NCBI GenBank assembly: GCA_964465015.1
Contig: CAYXHP010000077.1
Location: 1 to 46,781, forward strand
Length of the DNA: 46,781 bases
Reading direction: 5' to 3'
Source of the DNA: Humimonas sp964465015
Lineage (GTDB): Bacteria; Gemmatimonadota; Gemmatimonadetes; Palauibacterales; Palauibacteraceae
A program made the position numbers and the translations under genes. Positions 16,710-24,865 of this stretch are shown here, piece by piece; within the stretch, counting starts at the first letter, position 1; every line of letters begins with the position of its first letter. Below the pieces are notes generated by a model that saw only the letters and a list, made by a program, of their open reading frames with translations, had not been told where the DNA came from and ran no database searches.

Positions 16710-18530
16710 ATGGCGACCAGCGAAGCGGCGCTCCATCCCGGCTTGGCCGGGGCCCACCCCCACGAGGGAACGTACGGCGGCGGGGTGTGGAGCTGGATCA
16801 CGACCGTGGATCACAAGAGGATCGGCATCCTCTACGGTCTCACGGCCCTGGTGTTCTTCGTCATCGGGGGTATCGAGGCGCTCATCATTCGCCTGCAGTT
16901 GGGGGCGCCCAACGCCGGCGTGGTGAGCCCCGAGGTCTACAACCAGCTGTTCACCATGCACGGGACGACGATGATCTTCCTGGCGGTGATGCCGCTGGGG
17001 GCCGCTTTCTTCAACTTCGTCGTGCCGCTGCAGATCGGGGCGCGGGACGTCGCGTTCCCGAGGCTGAACGCGTTCAGCTACTGGATGTTCCTGTTCGGGG
17101 GCCTGTTTCTCTACTCGAGCTGGTTCTGGCAGGCGCCCGACGGCGGGTGGTTCGGCTACGCCAACCTGACCTCGCTGCAGTACTCGCCCGGTCTCGGGGT
17201 CGACTTCTGGTTCCTGGGGCTGCAGCTCCTCGGCCTCTCCTCGCTGGTCGCGTCGCTGAACTTCGCCATCACGATCCTGAACCTGCGCGCGCCCGGCATG
17301 AGGCTCATGCGGATGCCGCTGTTCAGCTGGATGACGCTGGTGACGTCGTTCCTGATGATGCTGGCCTTCCCGGCCATCACCGTCGGCCTCACTCTGCTCA
17401 TGTTGGACCGCTTCTTCGGGGCGGACTTCTATCGCGTGGCGGCCGGCGGCGACGTGGTCCTGTGGCAGCACCTGTTCTGGATCTTCGGTCACCCCGAGGT
17501 CTACATCCTGATCCTGCCGGCCATGGGGATCGTCTCCGAGGTCGTTCCGACCTTCTCCCAGAAGCCCCTGTTCGGCTATCCGGTTGTGGTCTTCTCCGGT
17601 GTGCTCATCGCCTTCATCGGTTTCGGCGTGTGGGCCCACCACATGTTCGCGGTGGGGATGGGGCCGATCGTGAACTCGGTGTTCTCGGCCACGACCATGA
17701 TCATCGCCGTACCGACCGGAGTGAAGATCTTCAACTGGATCGCGACGATGTGGGGCGGTCGGATCAAGTTCCGAACGCCCTTCCTGTTCGCCCTCGGCTT
17801 CATCGCCATGTTCATCATCGGGGGGCTGTCCGGGGTCATGCACGCTTCGCCGCCGGCCGACCTCCAGCAGACGGACAGTTACTTCGTGGTGGCGCACTTC
17901 CACTACGTGCTGTTCGGCGGCTCGGTGTTCGGGCTCACGGCGGGCCTGTACTACTGGTATCCGAAGGTCACCGGGCGGCTCATGTCGGAGACGATCGGGA
18001 AGTGGCAGTTCTGGCTCATGCTCATCGGGTTCAACCTCACCTTCTTCCCGATGCACTTCCTGGGTCTCCAGGGGATGCCGCGCCGGACGTATACGTACGA
18101 GAAGGGGCTCGGCTTCCACGACATGAACCTCACGGCCACGATCGGCTCCTTCATCCTGGCGCTGTCGATCGCCATCTTCCTGTGGAACCTGTTCCGCAGC
18201 CTGAAGACGGGCGAGGTGGCCGGAGACGATCCGTGGAATGCCAGCACCCTGGAGTGGTCGATCCCTTCGCCGCCGCCCCACTACAACTTCGATATGCTGC
18301 CGACCGTGCACAGCCGGGATCCGCTGTGGCACGAGCACGGTTACGACAAGCCGGCTTCTCAGGGAGAACCCGAGATGCCGCCCGGCTCGGGGTGGCCGAT
18401 CCTGCTGGCGGCCGGTCTGCTACTGCTGGCCATCGCGGCGATCTCGGGGACCCTGTGGCTCGTGGCGGTGTCGGTGGGGATCTCGTTCGTGGCGGCGTAC
18501 GGCTGGTCCTTCCAGCCGCTGTACCGGTGA
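16710..18530 (+). CDS. coxA: Cytochrome c oxidase subunit I
   Basis: This is the catalytic proton-pumping subunit of the heme-copper oxidase, an integral membrane protein that reduces O2 to water. Ligands are visible: His84 (TMHGTTM) and His398 for low-spin heme, His396 for the heme of the active site (AHFHY), and CuB His261, His310 and His311. Tyr265 of GHPEVY forms the His-Tyr crosslink. Glu263 in HPEVY and Lys339 in VPTGVKIF are the D- and K-channel residues, indicating an A1-type enzyme. The core is followed by an extended C-terminus with about two further hydrophobic segments (near 555-600), giving 606 residues. It starts 9 bp after coxB. Confidence 0.97.
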   Translation: MATSEAALHPGLAGAHPHEGTYGGGVWSWITTVDHKRIGILYGLTALVFFVIGGIEALIIRLQLGAPNAGVVSPEVYNQLFTMHGTTMIFLAVMPLGAAFFNFVVPLQIGARDVAFPRLNAFSYWMFLFGGLFLYSSWFWQAPDGGWFGYANLTSLQYSPGLGVDFWFLGLQLLGLSSLVASLNFAITILNLRAPGMRLMRMPLFSWMTLVTSFLMMLAFPAITVGLTLLMLDRFFGADFYRVAAGGDVVLWQHLFWIFGHPEVYILILPAMGIVSEVVPTFSQKPLFGYPVVVFSGVLIAFIGFGVWAHHMFAVGMGPIVNSVFSATTMIIAVPTGVKIFNWIATMWGGRIKFRTPFLFALGFIAMFIIGGLSGVMHASPPADLQQTDSYFVVAHFHYVLFGGSVFGLTAGLYYWYPKVTGRLMSETIGKWQFWLMLIGFNLTFFPMHFLGLQGMPRRTYTYEKGLGFHDMNLTATIGSFILALSIAIFLWNLFRSLKTGEVAGDDPWNASTLEWSIPSPPPHYNFDMLPTVHSRDPLWHEHGYDKPASQGEPEMPPGSGWPILLAAGLLLLAIAAISGTLWLVAVSVGISFVAAYGWSFQPLYR

Positions 18531-18584
18531 CCTGAAGCGCTGACGAGCCGAGAGAACGCGACCGGAAACGACGTCGAGGAGATC

Positions 18585-19193
18585 GTGAGTCAAGGGGAAG
18601 CGGCGGTACTGGACCACCACTACACGACGACCGGACAGCCGAGCCGGAAGATGCTCATGTGGGCCTTCATCGGCTCCGAGTGCATGTTCTTCGGCACGCT
18701 GATCACCACGTACCTGGTCTACCACGGACACAACGTCCAGGGGCCCTATCCCAGGCAGCTCCTGAGCGTGCCCTTCATCTCGGTGACCACGTTCGTGCTC
18801 CTCATGAGCAGCCTCATGATGGTGCTGGCGCTCTCGGCGGTGCAGCGCGGCCAGAAGAAGGGGACCCGGATCTTCCTGTTCCTGACGCCGTTCCTGGGGA
18901 TGATCTTCCTCGGCGGCCAGGTGATCGAGTTCACCCACTTCGCGCACAGCGGCCTCAGCCTGAGTCGGAACCTGTTCGGGAGCACCTTCTTCGTTCTCAC
19001 CGGCTTCCACGGGGCGCACGTAACGGTGGGGGTGATCTGGCTCATGACCCTGTGGGTGCAGTCCCTGCGGGGGAAGCTCGGACCCGACAAGTCCCTCACG
19101 GTCGAGATCGCCGGACTGTACTGGCACTTCGTGGACGTGGTATGGGTGGTGCTGTTCACGATCATCTACCTGATGCAGGGCGTCCATACCTGA
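18585..19193 (+). CDS. coxC: Cytochrome c oxidase subunit III
   Basis: Subunit III is a membrane protein supporting subunit I; it carries no redox centre. The 202-residue protein has five hydrophobic helices. It contains the family segments WAFIGSECMFFGTLITTYL near the start, FFVLTGFHGAHVTVGVIWL in the middle and GLYWHFVDVVWVVLFTIIYL at the C-terminus. The length and helix number fit the short five-helix form found in caa3 and bo3 oxidases. The GTG start at 18585 is preceded by GAGGAGATC. The gap to coxA is 54 bp without a visible promoter, so it is co-transcribed. Confidence 0.94.
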   Translation: MSQGEAAVLDHHYTTTGQPSRKMLMWAFIGSECMFFGTLITTYLVYHGHNVQGPYPRQLLSVPFISVTTFVLLMSSLMMVLALSAVQRGQKKGTRIFLFLTPFLGMIFLGGQVIEFTHFAHSGLSLSRNLFGSTFFVLTGFHGAHVTVGVIWLMTLWVQSLRGKLGPDKSLTVEIAGLYWHFVDVVWVVLFTIIYLMQGVHT

Positions 19194-19251
19194 GTCGGGC
19201 GCCCGGGCGGCTGGAGCGAGCGACACCACGGGAACAAGGGGCGAGAGAGGC

Positions 19252-19596
19252 ATGGAAGCGAACGCTAGCGAGCACATGGCCCGGCACGACGAGCCGCATG
19301 CCAGCAATCGGACCTACATCGGCGTAGCCGCCATCCTGGCCGTGCTCACCGGGCTCGAGGTCATGGTGTTCTTCATGCCCTCGTTGCAGGCCGTCATGGT
19401 GCCGATCCTCCTCGTGCTGATGGCGTGCAAGTTCGCGCTCGTGGTGCTGTTCTTCATGCACCTCAAGTTCGACAGCCCTCTCTTCTCGGGGCTGTTCGGC
19501 GGGCCGCTCCTGATCGCGGCCCTGATCATCCTGTCGATGGTGATGCTCTACCTGCACTACGCGGCCGGGCAGGGTATCGGGCACGCCGTCGGTTAG
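19252..19596 (+). CDS. coxD: Cytochrome c oxidase subunit IV (CoxD/CtaF-like)
   Basis: This 114-residue membrane protein has three hydrophobic helices. The segments YIGVAAILAVLTGLEVMVFF, KFALVVLFFMHLKFD and the C-terminal ALIILSMVMLYLHY are characteristic of the prokaryotic cytochrome c oxidase subunit IV family. It is an accessory or assembly subunit next to subunit I. ATG 19252 is preceded by GAGAGAGGC, and it is the last gene of the operon. The position after coxC supports the call, since such short proteins are otherwise weakly conserved. Confidence 0.88.
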   Translation: MEANASEHMARHDEPHASNRTYIGVAAILAVLTGLEVMVFFMPSLQAVMVPILLVLMACKFALVVLFFMHLKFDSPLFSGLFGGPLLIAALIILSMVMLYLHYAAGQGIGHAVG

Positions 19597-19602
19597 GCAC
19601 GC

Positions 19603-19644
19603 CGCGGCCAGGGACGGGGGACGGACGCCCCCTGGTCGGCCGCG
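19603..19644. terminator. Terminator hairpin after the cox operon
   Basis: CGCGGCC (19603-19609) pairs with GGCCGCG (19638-19644). Inside, either GGGGG/CCCCC or CCAGGG/CCCTGG can pair. It starts 7 nt after the coxD stop. There is no T-tract. Confidence 0.5.
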
Positions 19645-19666
19645 CCCCACGCCGGAATAACGTGCG

Positions 19667-19700
19667 TCCCGGAGCCCGCGAGCGCGGGCCGCCTCCGGGA
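19667..19700 (-). terminator. Terminator hairpin for the leftward membrane-protein gene
   Basis: TCCCGGAG (19667-19674) pairs with CTCCGGGA (19693-19700), and CCCGC/GCGGG continues the stem inside. It lies directly downstream of the minus-strand stop at 19708. Confidence 0.5.
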
Positions 19701-19707
19701 GCCGCGA

Positions 19708-20220
19708 TCAGCCCTCTGGATCGGGCGAGTACTTCCCGCCCAGCATCCCCGGATTTCGAATCAGGAAGTAGGCGGTCATCACGACCGCCGCGAGGAAGTT
19801 GCCGACCAGGATGGCCCACTGCGCAAGCTGGCTCGCGAGCGGGTGCGCCCACACGAGCACGAACACGTAGAAGGCGTACTCGAAGAAGACGAACAGGAAC
19901 ACGGCCAGGAAGCCCAGCACGGGCGTGCGCTTGAACTGGTGAACCACCCAGGCCAGCGCCAGACCGAAGATGGCGAACAGCCCGAGGTGGATGCCGGAGT
20001 AGACGGCGACGAGCCTCGGCTCCACCTCGACCCCGTGGGTGGCCGATTGGACGCCGTGCAGGACGGCCTGACCGAGCAGCGACGGCGTGTACAGGGGCCG
20101 GCTCTTGGACAGGTCCAGGATCAAGAACCAGAGGGCGACCGTCACCGCCCCGAGCGCGCCGGCGATGAGCCCGTCCCAGACAACATCCCCGGGCTCCCGC
20201 ACCTGAGTGTTCGTCGTCAT
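19708..20220 (-). CDS. Four-helix membrane protein of unknown function (170 aa)
   Basis: I do not recognise the family. Four hydrophobic helices are visible: about residues 17-37, 72-95, 99-123 and 130-153. The second loop contains HGVEVEPRLVAVYSGIHL. The protein has two His in membrane-proximal positions but no CxxCH or other cofactor motif. ATG 20220 is preceded by GAGGAGGCGGAAGG, a strong ribosome-binding site. The gene points toward the cox operon and is divergent from fdhA, sharing with it a 464-bp upstream region that holds a perfect inverted repeat 34 bp before this start. Its place between two respiratory operons hints at an energy-related role, but nothing in the sequence proves that. 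Confidence 0.75.
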   Translation of the reverse strand: MTTNTQVREPGDVVWDGLIAGALGAVTVALWFLILDLSKSRPLYTPSLLGQAVLHGVQSATHGVEVEPRLVAVYSGIHLGLFAIFGLALAWVVHQFKRTPVLGFLAVFLFVFFEYAFYVFVLVWAHPLASQLAQWAILVGNFLAAVVMTAYFLIRNPGMLGGKYSPDPEG

Positions 20221-20253
20221 CCTTCCGCCTCCTCACTCCTGCTCCGGACGGCT

Positions 20254-20274
20254 CCGGGGACCGTATGTCCCCGG
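20254..20274. promoter_or_regulatory. Perfect inverted repeat, candidate operator
   Basis: CCGGGGAC (20254-20261), a 5-bp centre CGTAT, then GTCCCCGG (20267-20274). The symmetry is exact over 8 bp per arm. The centre of the site lies about 44 bp upstream of the membrane-protein ATG, so it could be an operator or a 5'-leader hairpin. Confidence 0.45.
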
Positions 20275-20546
20275 GGCGAGTCTCCGCCTGCCAACCCCCC
20301 TGTCCCACCGGCCATCTCCCGACCGGGCACCGAAGATGCGAATCCGACGAGGGGAAGGAAACCCTGGACCTCGGTGGCTCGCGGGCCGCACGTGCCGCGC
20401 CCGCTCACGCGGGCCGGCTCGGCGTCGCAAGGATCGTGAGACGAGGGGTCGGTGGTGGCGCGGGCCCTGCGCAACGTGTTCCATTGGATGGATCCGGGGC
20501 CACTACCTTCGACACGGCCCGACCCGGGCGATCTTCGAGGGTCCGT

Positions 20547-20571
20547 GGCCGGATCCGTTCGCGGATCGGCC
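20547..20571 (+). promoter_or_regulatory. Leader hairpin with TTCG tetraloop upstream of fdhA
   Basis: GATCCG (20552-20557) pairs with CGGATC (20562-20567) around a TTCG loop. After one bulged G (20551), GGCC (20547-20550) pairs with GGCC (20568-20571), for 10 bp in all. It ends 113 nt before the fdhA ATG. No T-run follows, so an RNA structural or protein-binding role is as likely as attenuation. Confidence 0.4.
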
Positions 20572-20684
20572 CGGAGCCGACGAAGGTGGGTCGTAGGCGG
20601 AGGGTATCGACCTCGGGCTCCGGCGGAGATGGAGCGGGCCGGTCCGCGGGACTCCGCGGCGGAGCTCACACGCAAGATCGGGGG

Positions 20685-23600
20685 ATGACGATGGCGTTCG
20701 AATCGTTTCCGAGATGGCCGGTCCTCGCGCAGCTGCTCGGTCGAAGCGATGGACGTGACCGCGGAGCGATGACCTCCCGGACCCGGTCCCTGAGAGCGCG
20801 GACCGTCGAGGGCGAGGTGGCCCGATCCGTGTGTCCCTACTGCGGGGTGGGCTGCGGGCAGCTGGTCTACCACCGCGACGGGGAGCTGCTGGCCATCGAA
20901 GGTGATCCCGACAGCCCCGTGAGCGAGGGAACGCTGTGCCCCAAGGGCTCGGCCTCCTACCAGCTGATCACGAACCCGCACCGGCTCCGGCGCGTGTGCT
21001 ACCGCGCGCCGGGGGCGACGTCCTGGACGGAGCTCGATCTCGGCACCGCGATGGACATGGTGGCCGACCGGGTATGGGAGTCGCGCCACCGGACCTTCGT
21101 CGAGACGACCGCGGACCTCCCGGCGCGGGACCCCCATCGCACGGAGCCGGGCGAGCCAGCGGAGCCGGTGCGCCACACCACGGGCATCTGTCACCTGGGC
21201 GGCGCCACGCTCGACAACGAAGAGAACTACCTGATGAAGAAGCTGTTCACGGCCGGCCTCGGAATGGTGGCCGTGTCGAACCAGGCCCGCATATGACACA
21301 GTAGCACGGTGCCCGGTCTGGGCACCTCCTTCGGTCGCGGCGGCGCCACCACGGCCCAGCAGGACCTGGTCAACGCGGACTGCATCCTCATCCAGGGCTC
21401 CTCGATGGCCGAAGCGCACCCGGTCGGCTTCCGCTGGGTGATGAAGGCCCGGGAGCGGGGCGCCACGGTCATCCACGTGGATCCGCGTTACTCTCGGACC
21501 AGCGCCATGGCGGACCTGTGGGTGCCGATTCGAGCCGGCGGCGACCTGGCCTTTCTGGGTGGTCTGGTCCGTCACGTTCTCGAGAATGGCCTCTACTTCG
21601 AGCCCTACGTGAAGCACTTCACCAACGCCTCGGTCATCCTCAAGGAGACCTTCCGGGACACCGAGGATCTGGACGGGCTGTTCTCCGGGTGGGATCCCGG
21701 GACGCGGAGCTACGACCCGTCGACCTGGATGTACGAGGGCGACGAGGCGGATCGGCCGCGACGTGACGCGACCCTTCAGCACCCGCGCTGCGTCTTCCAG
21801 GTCCTGAGGCGCCACTTCGCCCGTTACACGCCGGAGATGGTCGAGCGCGTGGCCGGCGTGCCCCCGGAGCTGTTCCGGCGCGTCGCCGACGAGGTCACCT
21901 CGGCCTCCGGACCCGACCGGACGACGGCCATCTGCTACGCCGTGGGCTGGACCCAGCACTCCAAGGGCGTACAGATCATCCGGACCGCGGCCATCCTGCA
22001 GCTCCTCCTGGGCAACATGGGCCGGCCGGGAGGTGGGATCCTGGCGCTGCGCGGCCACGCCTCGATCCAGGGTTCGACCGACATCCCCACGCTGTACGAC
22101 ATCCTGCCCGGCTACCTGAAGATGCCGAGGGCCGGGCAGGGCGAGGACACGCTGGAGGGCTACTACGCGAACCACCGGCGCCGCGGCGGACTGTGGCACG
22201 GTACTCCCGCCTACACTGTGAGTCTCCTCAAGGCCTACTACGGACGAAGCGCCACGCCGGAGAACCAGTGGGGCTGGCGATGGCTGCCGCGCGTGACCCG
22301 CAACCACTCGCACTTCTCGTACTGGCTCGAGATGGCCGACGGGGACGTGGAAGGCCTGTTCATCATGGGACAGAATCCCTCCGTGGGGGCACAGAACGCG
22401 CGCCTGGAGCGGCGGGCGCTGGCGAGGCTCAAGTGGCTGGTGGTACGGGACCTGGTCGAGATCGAACCGGCCACCTTCTGGCGAGAGGACTCGCCCGAAG
22501 TGCGGCGCGGGGAGCTCGACCCCGCGGAGATCCAGACCGAGGTCTTCCTGTTCCCGGCGGCGGGACACGTGGAGAAGGAGGGCGCGTTCACGCAGACGCA
22601 GCGCATGCTCCAGTGGAGGCAGAAGGCGATCGAGCCGCCGGGCGACGCGACCAGCGAGGCCTGGTTCACGCACCAGCTGGCCAAGCGGCTCATCGCGAGA
22701 GCGATGGAGTCGAACGACCCGCGGGACGAGCCGCTCCGGGCCCTGGACTGGTGGTATCCGGAGGACGGGCACGGCGAGCCGCTCATGGAGTCGGTTCTGG
22801 CGGAGATCAATGGCTGGTACACGGATCCGCGTCGCGCTTCCGACGCCGAGGGTGCCACACGGGGAGAAGGCGAGAGCCGCGTCCCCGAGGACGAGGCGGC
22901 ACGTACCGGCGTGTCGGGTCTGGCTCGACGGAGCGGAGGACCGGCGGGAGCCGTCTTCCACGCCGACGACGCCGGGAGGCCGCATCACGGCGCCCAGCTC
23001 TCCGGGATCCCCTTCCTGGCCGGCGATGGCTCCACGGCCTGCGGGTGCTGGATCTACTCGGGCTGTTACGGTCCCGATGGGGTGAACCGGGCCCTGAAGC
23101 GCGATCCGCACGGACCGTATGGCCACGGATGGGGCTTCGCCTGGCCGGACGACCGGCGCATCCTCTACAATCGGGCCAGCGCAGACCCCGCGGGCCGTCC
23201 GTGGAGCGAGCGGAAGAAGCTCGTATGGTGGGACGAGGCCGAGGGTCGCTGGACCGGTCTCGATACGCCCGACTTCAGCAAGACGAGGAAGCCCTCGTAC
23301 CGGCCTCCCGAGGGGGCCACCGGCGCCGACGCCCACCCGGGCGATGCGCCCTTCCTCCTGCACGATGATGGGCTCGGGTGGCTGTTCGTCCCCAAAGGGC
23401 TCGCCGACGGTCCGCTGCCCACCTACTACGAGTCGCTCGAGTCCCCGGTGCGGAACCCCCTGTACGGTCAGCAAAACAACCCGGCGGTCGACTGGCTGCG
23501 CCGGCCGAGCAACGAGTACGCGGAGCTGGCCGATCCGCGGTTCCCGTACATCCTGACCACGTATCGCCTCACCGAGCATCACACCGGCGGGGGCATGAGC

Positions 23601-23996
23601 CGGACGCTCTCGCACCTGAGCGAGCTCCAGCCCGAGCTGTTCGTGGAGCTCTCGCCGGAGCTGGCCGAACGGCTCGGCATTCGAAGGGGGGACTGGATCA
23701 CTGTGGCCACGCTGCGTGGTGCCGTCGAGGCGAGGGCCTTGCCCACGCGTCGCATCCGCCCCATTCAGCTGGGCGACCAGACCGTCCACCAGGTGGCCAT
23801 GCCGTTTCACTGGGGTCCCGTGGGTCCGATCAAGGGCGACGTCACGAACGACCTCATCCCCATCTCGGAGGAGCCCAACGTGTCCATCCACGAGGGGAAG
23901 GTGGCCCTGTGCACGGTCCTGCCCGGCCGGCGGCCTTCCGACCGGGACCTCGACGCGTGGATGGAAGAGCTCCGCCGTGGTGGAGGGAGGCCGTGA
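20685..23996 (+). CDS. fdhA: Selenocysteine-containing formate dehydrogenase, catalytic subunit (TGA at 21294-21296 read as Sec)
   Basis: This molybdopterin bis-MGD enzyme oxidises formate to CO2. It must be read through an in-frame TGA: the frame before it ends ...SNQARI and continues H-S-S-T-V-P-G-L-G-T-S-F-G-R-G-G, the known FdhA active-site context, giving Sec204 followed by His205. The full protein has 1103 residues. The N-terminal [4Fe-4S] motif is CPYCGVGCG...LCPKG. The molybdopterin domains include VIHVDPRYSRTSAMAD and, near the end, PYILTTYRLTEHHTGG with VAMPFHWGP. ATG 20685 is the first start that gives a homologous N-terminus (FPRWPVLAQLL). No twin-arginine signal is present, so the subunit should be cytoplasmic. 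It overlaps fdhB by 4 bp. Automated callers would split it in two. Confidence 0.96.
21294..21326 (+). ncRNA. Bacterial SECIS element with its UGA codon
   Basis: TGA at 21294-21296 is followed 11 nt later by GGTGCCC (21308-21314), loop GGTCT (21315-21319) and GGGCACC (21320-21326), a perfect 7-bp stem. The loop starts 18 nt after the TGA, the same distance I recall for E. coli fdhF, and the GGUCU loop is the SelB recognition sequence of that element. It lies inside the coding sequence, as bacterial SECIS elements do. Confidence 0.93.
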
Positions 23997-24865
23997 GCAG
24001 CGGCGGGACGACCCGGAGCGGCAACCAGGCCCGCCACGACTACGTGAGCGAGGGTCGCACGGTCGGCTTCTTCACCGACCCGACCGTGTGCATCGGCTGC
24101 AAGGCGTGTGAAGTGGCCTGCAAGGAGTGGAACGGGGTCCCCGACGATGGCTACACCTGGTCGGGGCATTCCTATGACAACACCGGCGCGCTGGGCGCTT
24201 CCACCTGGCGACACGTCAAGTTTCTCGAGCAGGACCTCCCGGGTGGTCCACAGGTGGCGGGTCCGATGACGCTCGATCCGGACGAGGAGGACCCGTTCCG
24301 GTGGGTGTTCGTGTCCGATGTCTGCAAGCACTGCGAGGAGGCGGGTTGCCTCGAGGCGTGTCCCACCGGCTCCATCGTACGCACCGAGACGGGCGGGGTC
24401 TACGTCCAGGACGACGTGTGCAACGGCTGCGGGATGTGCGTGGTGGGATGCCCGTTCGGAGTCATCGACCGGCGGCCCGAACCGCTGTCGGGCGCCGGTG
24501 GAGCCTTCAAGTGCACGTTCTGCTACGACCGGCAGGCCGTCGGCCTCACGCCGGCGTGCGCGAAGGCGTGTCCCACGGAGTCGATTCAGTTCGGGCCGCT
24601 CGACGAGCTCCGGGAGCGCGCCGCCCTTCGGGTGCACGAGCTCCAGGAGCGGGGCTACGAAGACGCGCGCCTCTACGATGCGCGGGACACGTCCGTGCGG
24701 GGGGCGCACGCCTTCTTCCTGCTGCTCGGCGACCCGGAGGCCTACGGCCTCCCGCCGAGACCGGAGGCGCCCACGATCCACCTGGGCTCGGCCTGGGCCT
24801 CCGCCCTGGCCACCTCGCTCGCGGCCGTGCTGATCTCGCTCGTAGCGTTCGGGATCTGGAGATGA
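23993..24865 (+). CDS. fdhB: Formate dehydrogenase iron-sulfur (beta) subunit
   Basis: This 290-residue electron-transfer subunit carries four [4Fe-4S] clusters from FdhA to the membrane. Cysteine clusters in order are CIGCKACEVACKEW, CKHCEEAGCLEACPTG, CNGCGMCVVGCPFG, and CTFCYDRQAVGLTPACAKACPT. Near the C-terminus, residues of about 263-288 form one hydrophobic helix (ASALATSLAAVLISLVAFGIW) that anchors it, as in FdnH-type subunits. There is no export signal. GTG 23993 overlaps the fdhA stop by 4 bp, and its TGA overlaps the ATG of the NrfD gene, so the three are translationally coupled. Confidence 0.95.
   Translation: MSSGGTTRSGNQARHDYVSEGRTVGFFTDPTVCIGCKACEVACKEWNGVPDDGYTWSGHSYDNTGALGASTWRHVKFLEQDLPGGPQVAGPMTLDPDEEDPFRWVFVSDVCKHCEEAGCLEACPTGSIVRTETGGVYVQDDVCNGCGMCVVGCPFGVIDRRPEPLSGAGGAFKCTFCYDRQAVGLTPACAKACPTESIQFGPLDELRERAALRVHELQERGYEDARLYDARDTSVRGAHAFFLLLGDPEAYGLPPRPEAPTIHLGSAWASALATSLAAVLISLVAFGIWR

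Larger units (their letters stand above)
20221..20684. other. 464-bp divergent regulatory region before fdhA
   Basis: There is no credible gene here; frames open through it lack ribosome-binding sites and homology-like sequence. It holds a 21-bp inverted repeat (20254-20274) near the leftward gene and a bulged hairpin with a TTCG loop (20547-20571) in the fdhA leader. I found no convincing sigma-70 promoter. No tRNA-Sec was seen. Confidence 0.6.

Noticed and set aside
15648..18338. An 896-codon minus-strand open frame across coxB and coxA
   Set aside because: Its translation is His/Asp/Arg-rich without domains, and it runs antisense to two well-defined oxidase genes.
20325..20340. Sigma-54-like site GGGCACCGAAGATGC upstream of fdhA
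   Set aside because: GG-N10-GC spacing is right, but several consensus positions are wrong and such matches are frequent at this GC content; no enhancer-binding gene is nearby.
20221..20684. tRNA-Sec gene near fdhA or selA
   Set aside because: No acceptor stem, T-loop or long variable arm could be assembled in this gap or in the smaller gaps around selA.
20685..21296. Reading fdhA as a frameshifted or nonsense pseudogene
   Set aside because: Both sides of the TGA are in the same frame, intact and conserved, and a SECIS hairpin follows at the right distance.
20217..23891. A 1224-codon open frame on the minus strand antisense to fdhA
   Set aside because: It is a mirror of the GC-rich fdhA codon pattern, with low-complexity Arg/Gly/Pro/His-rich translation and no recognisable domain; the sense strand encodes a clear enzyme.
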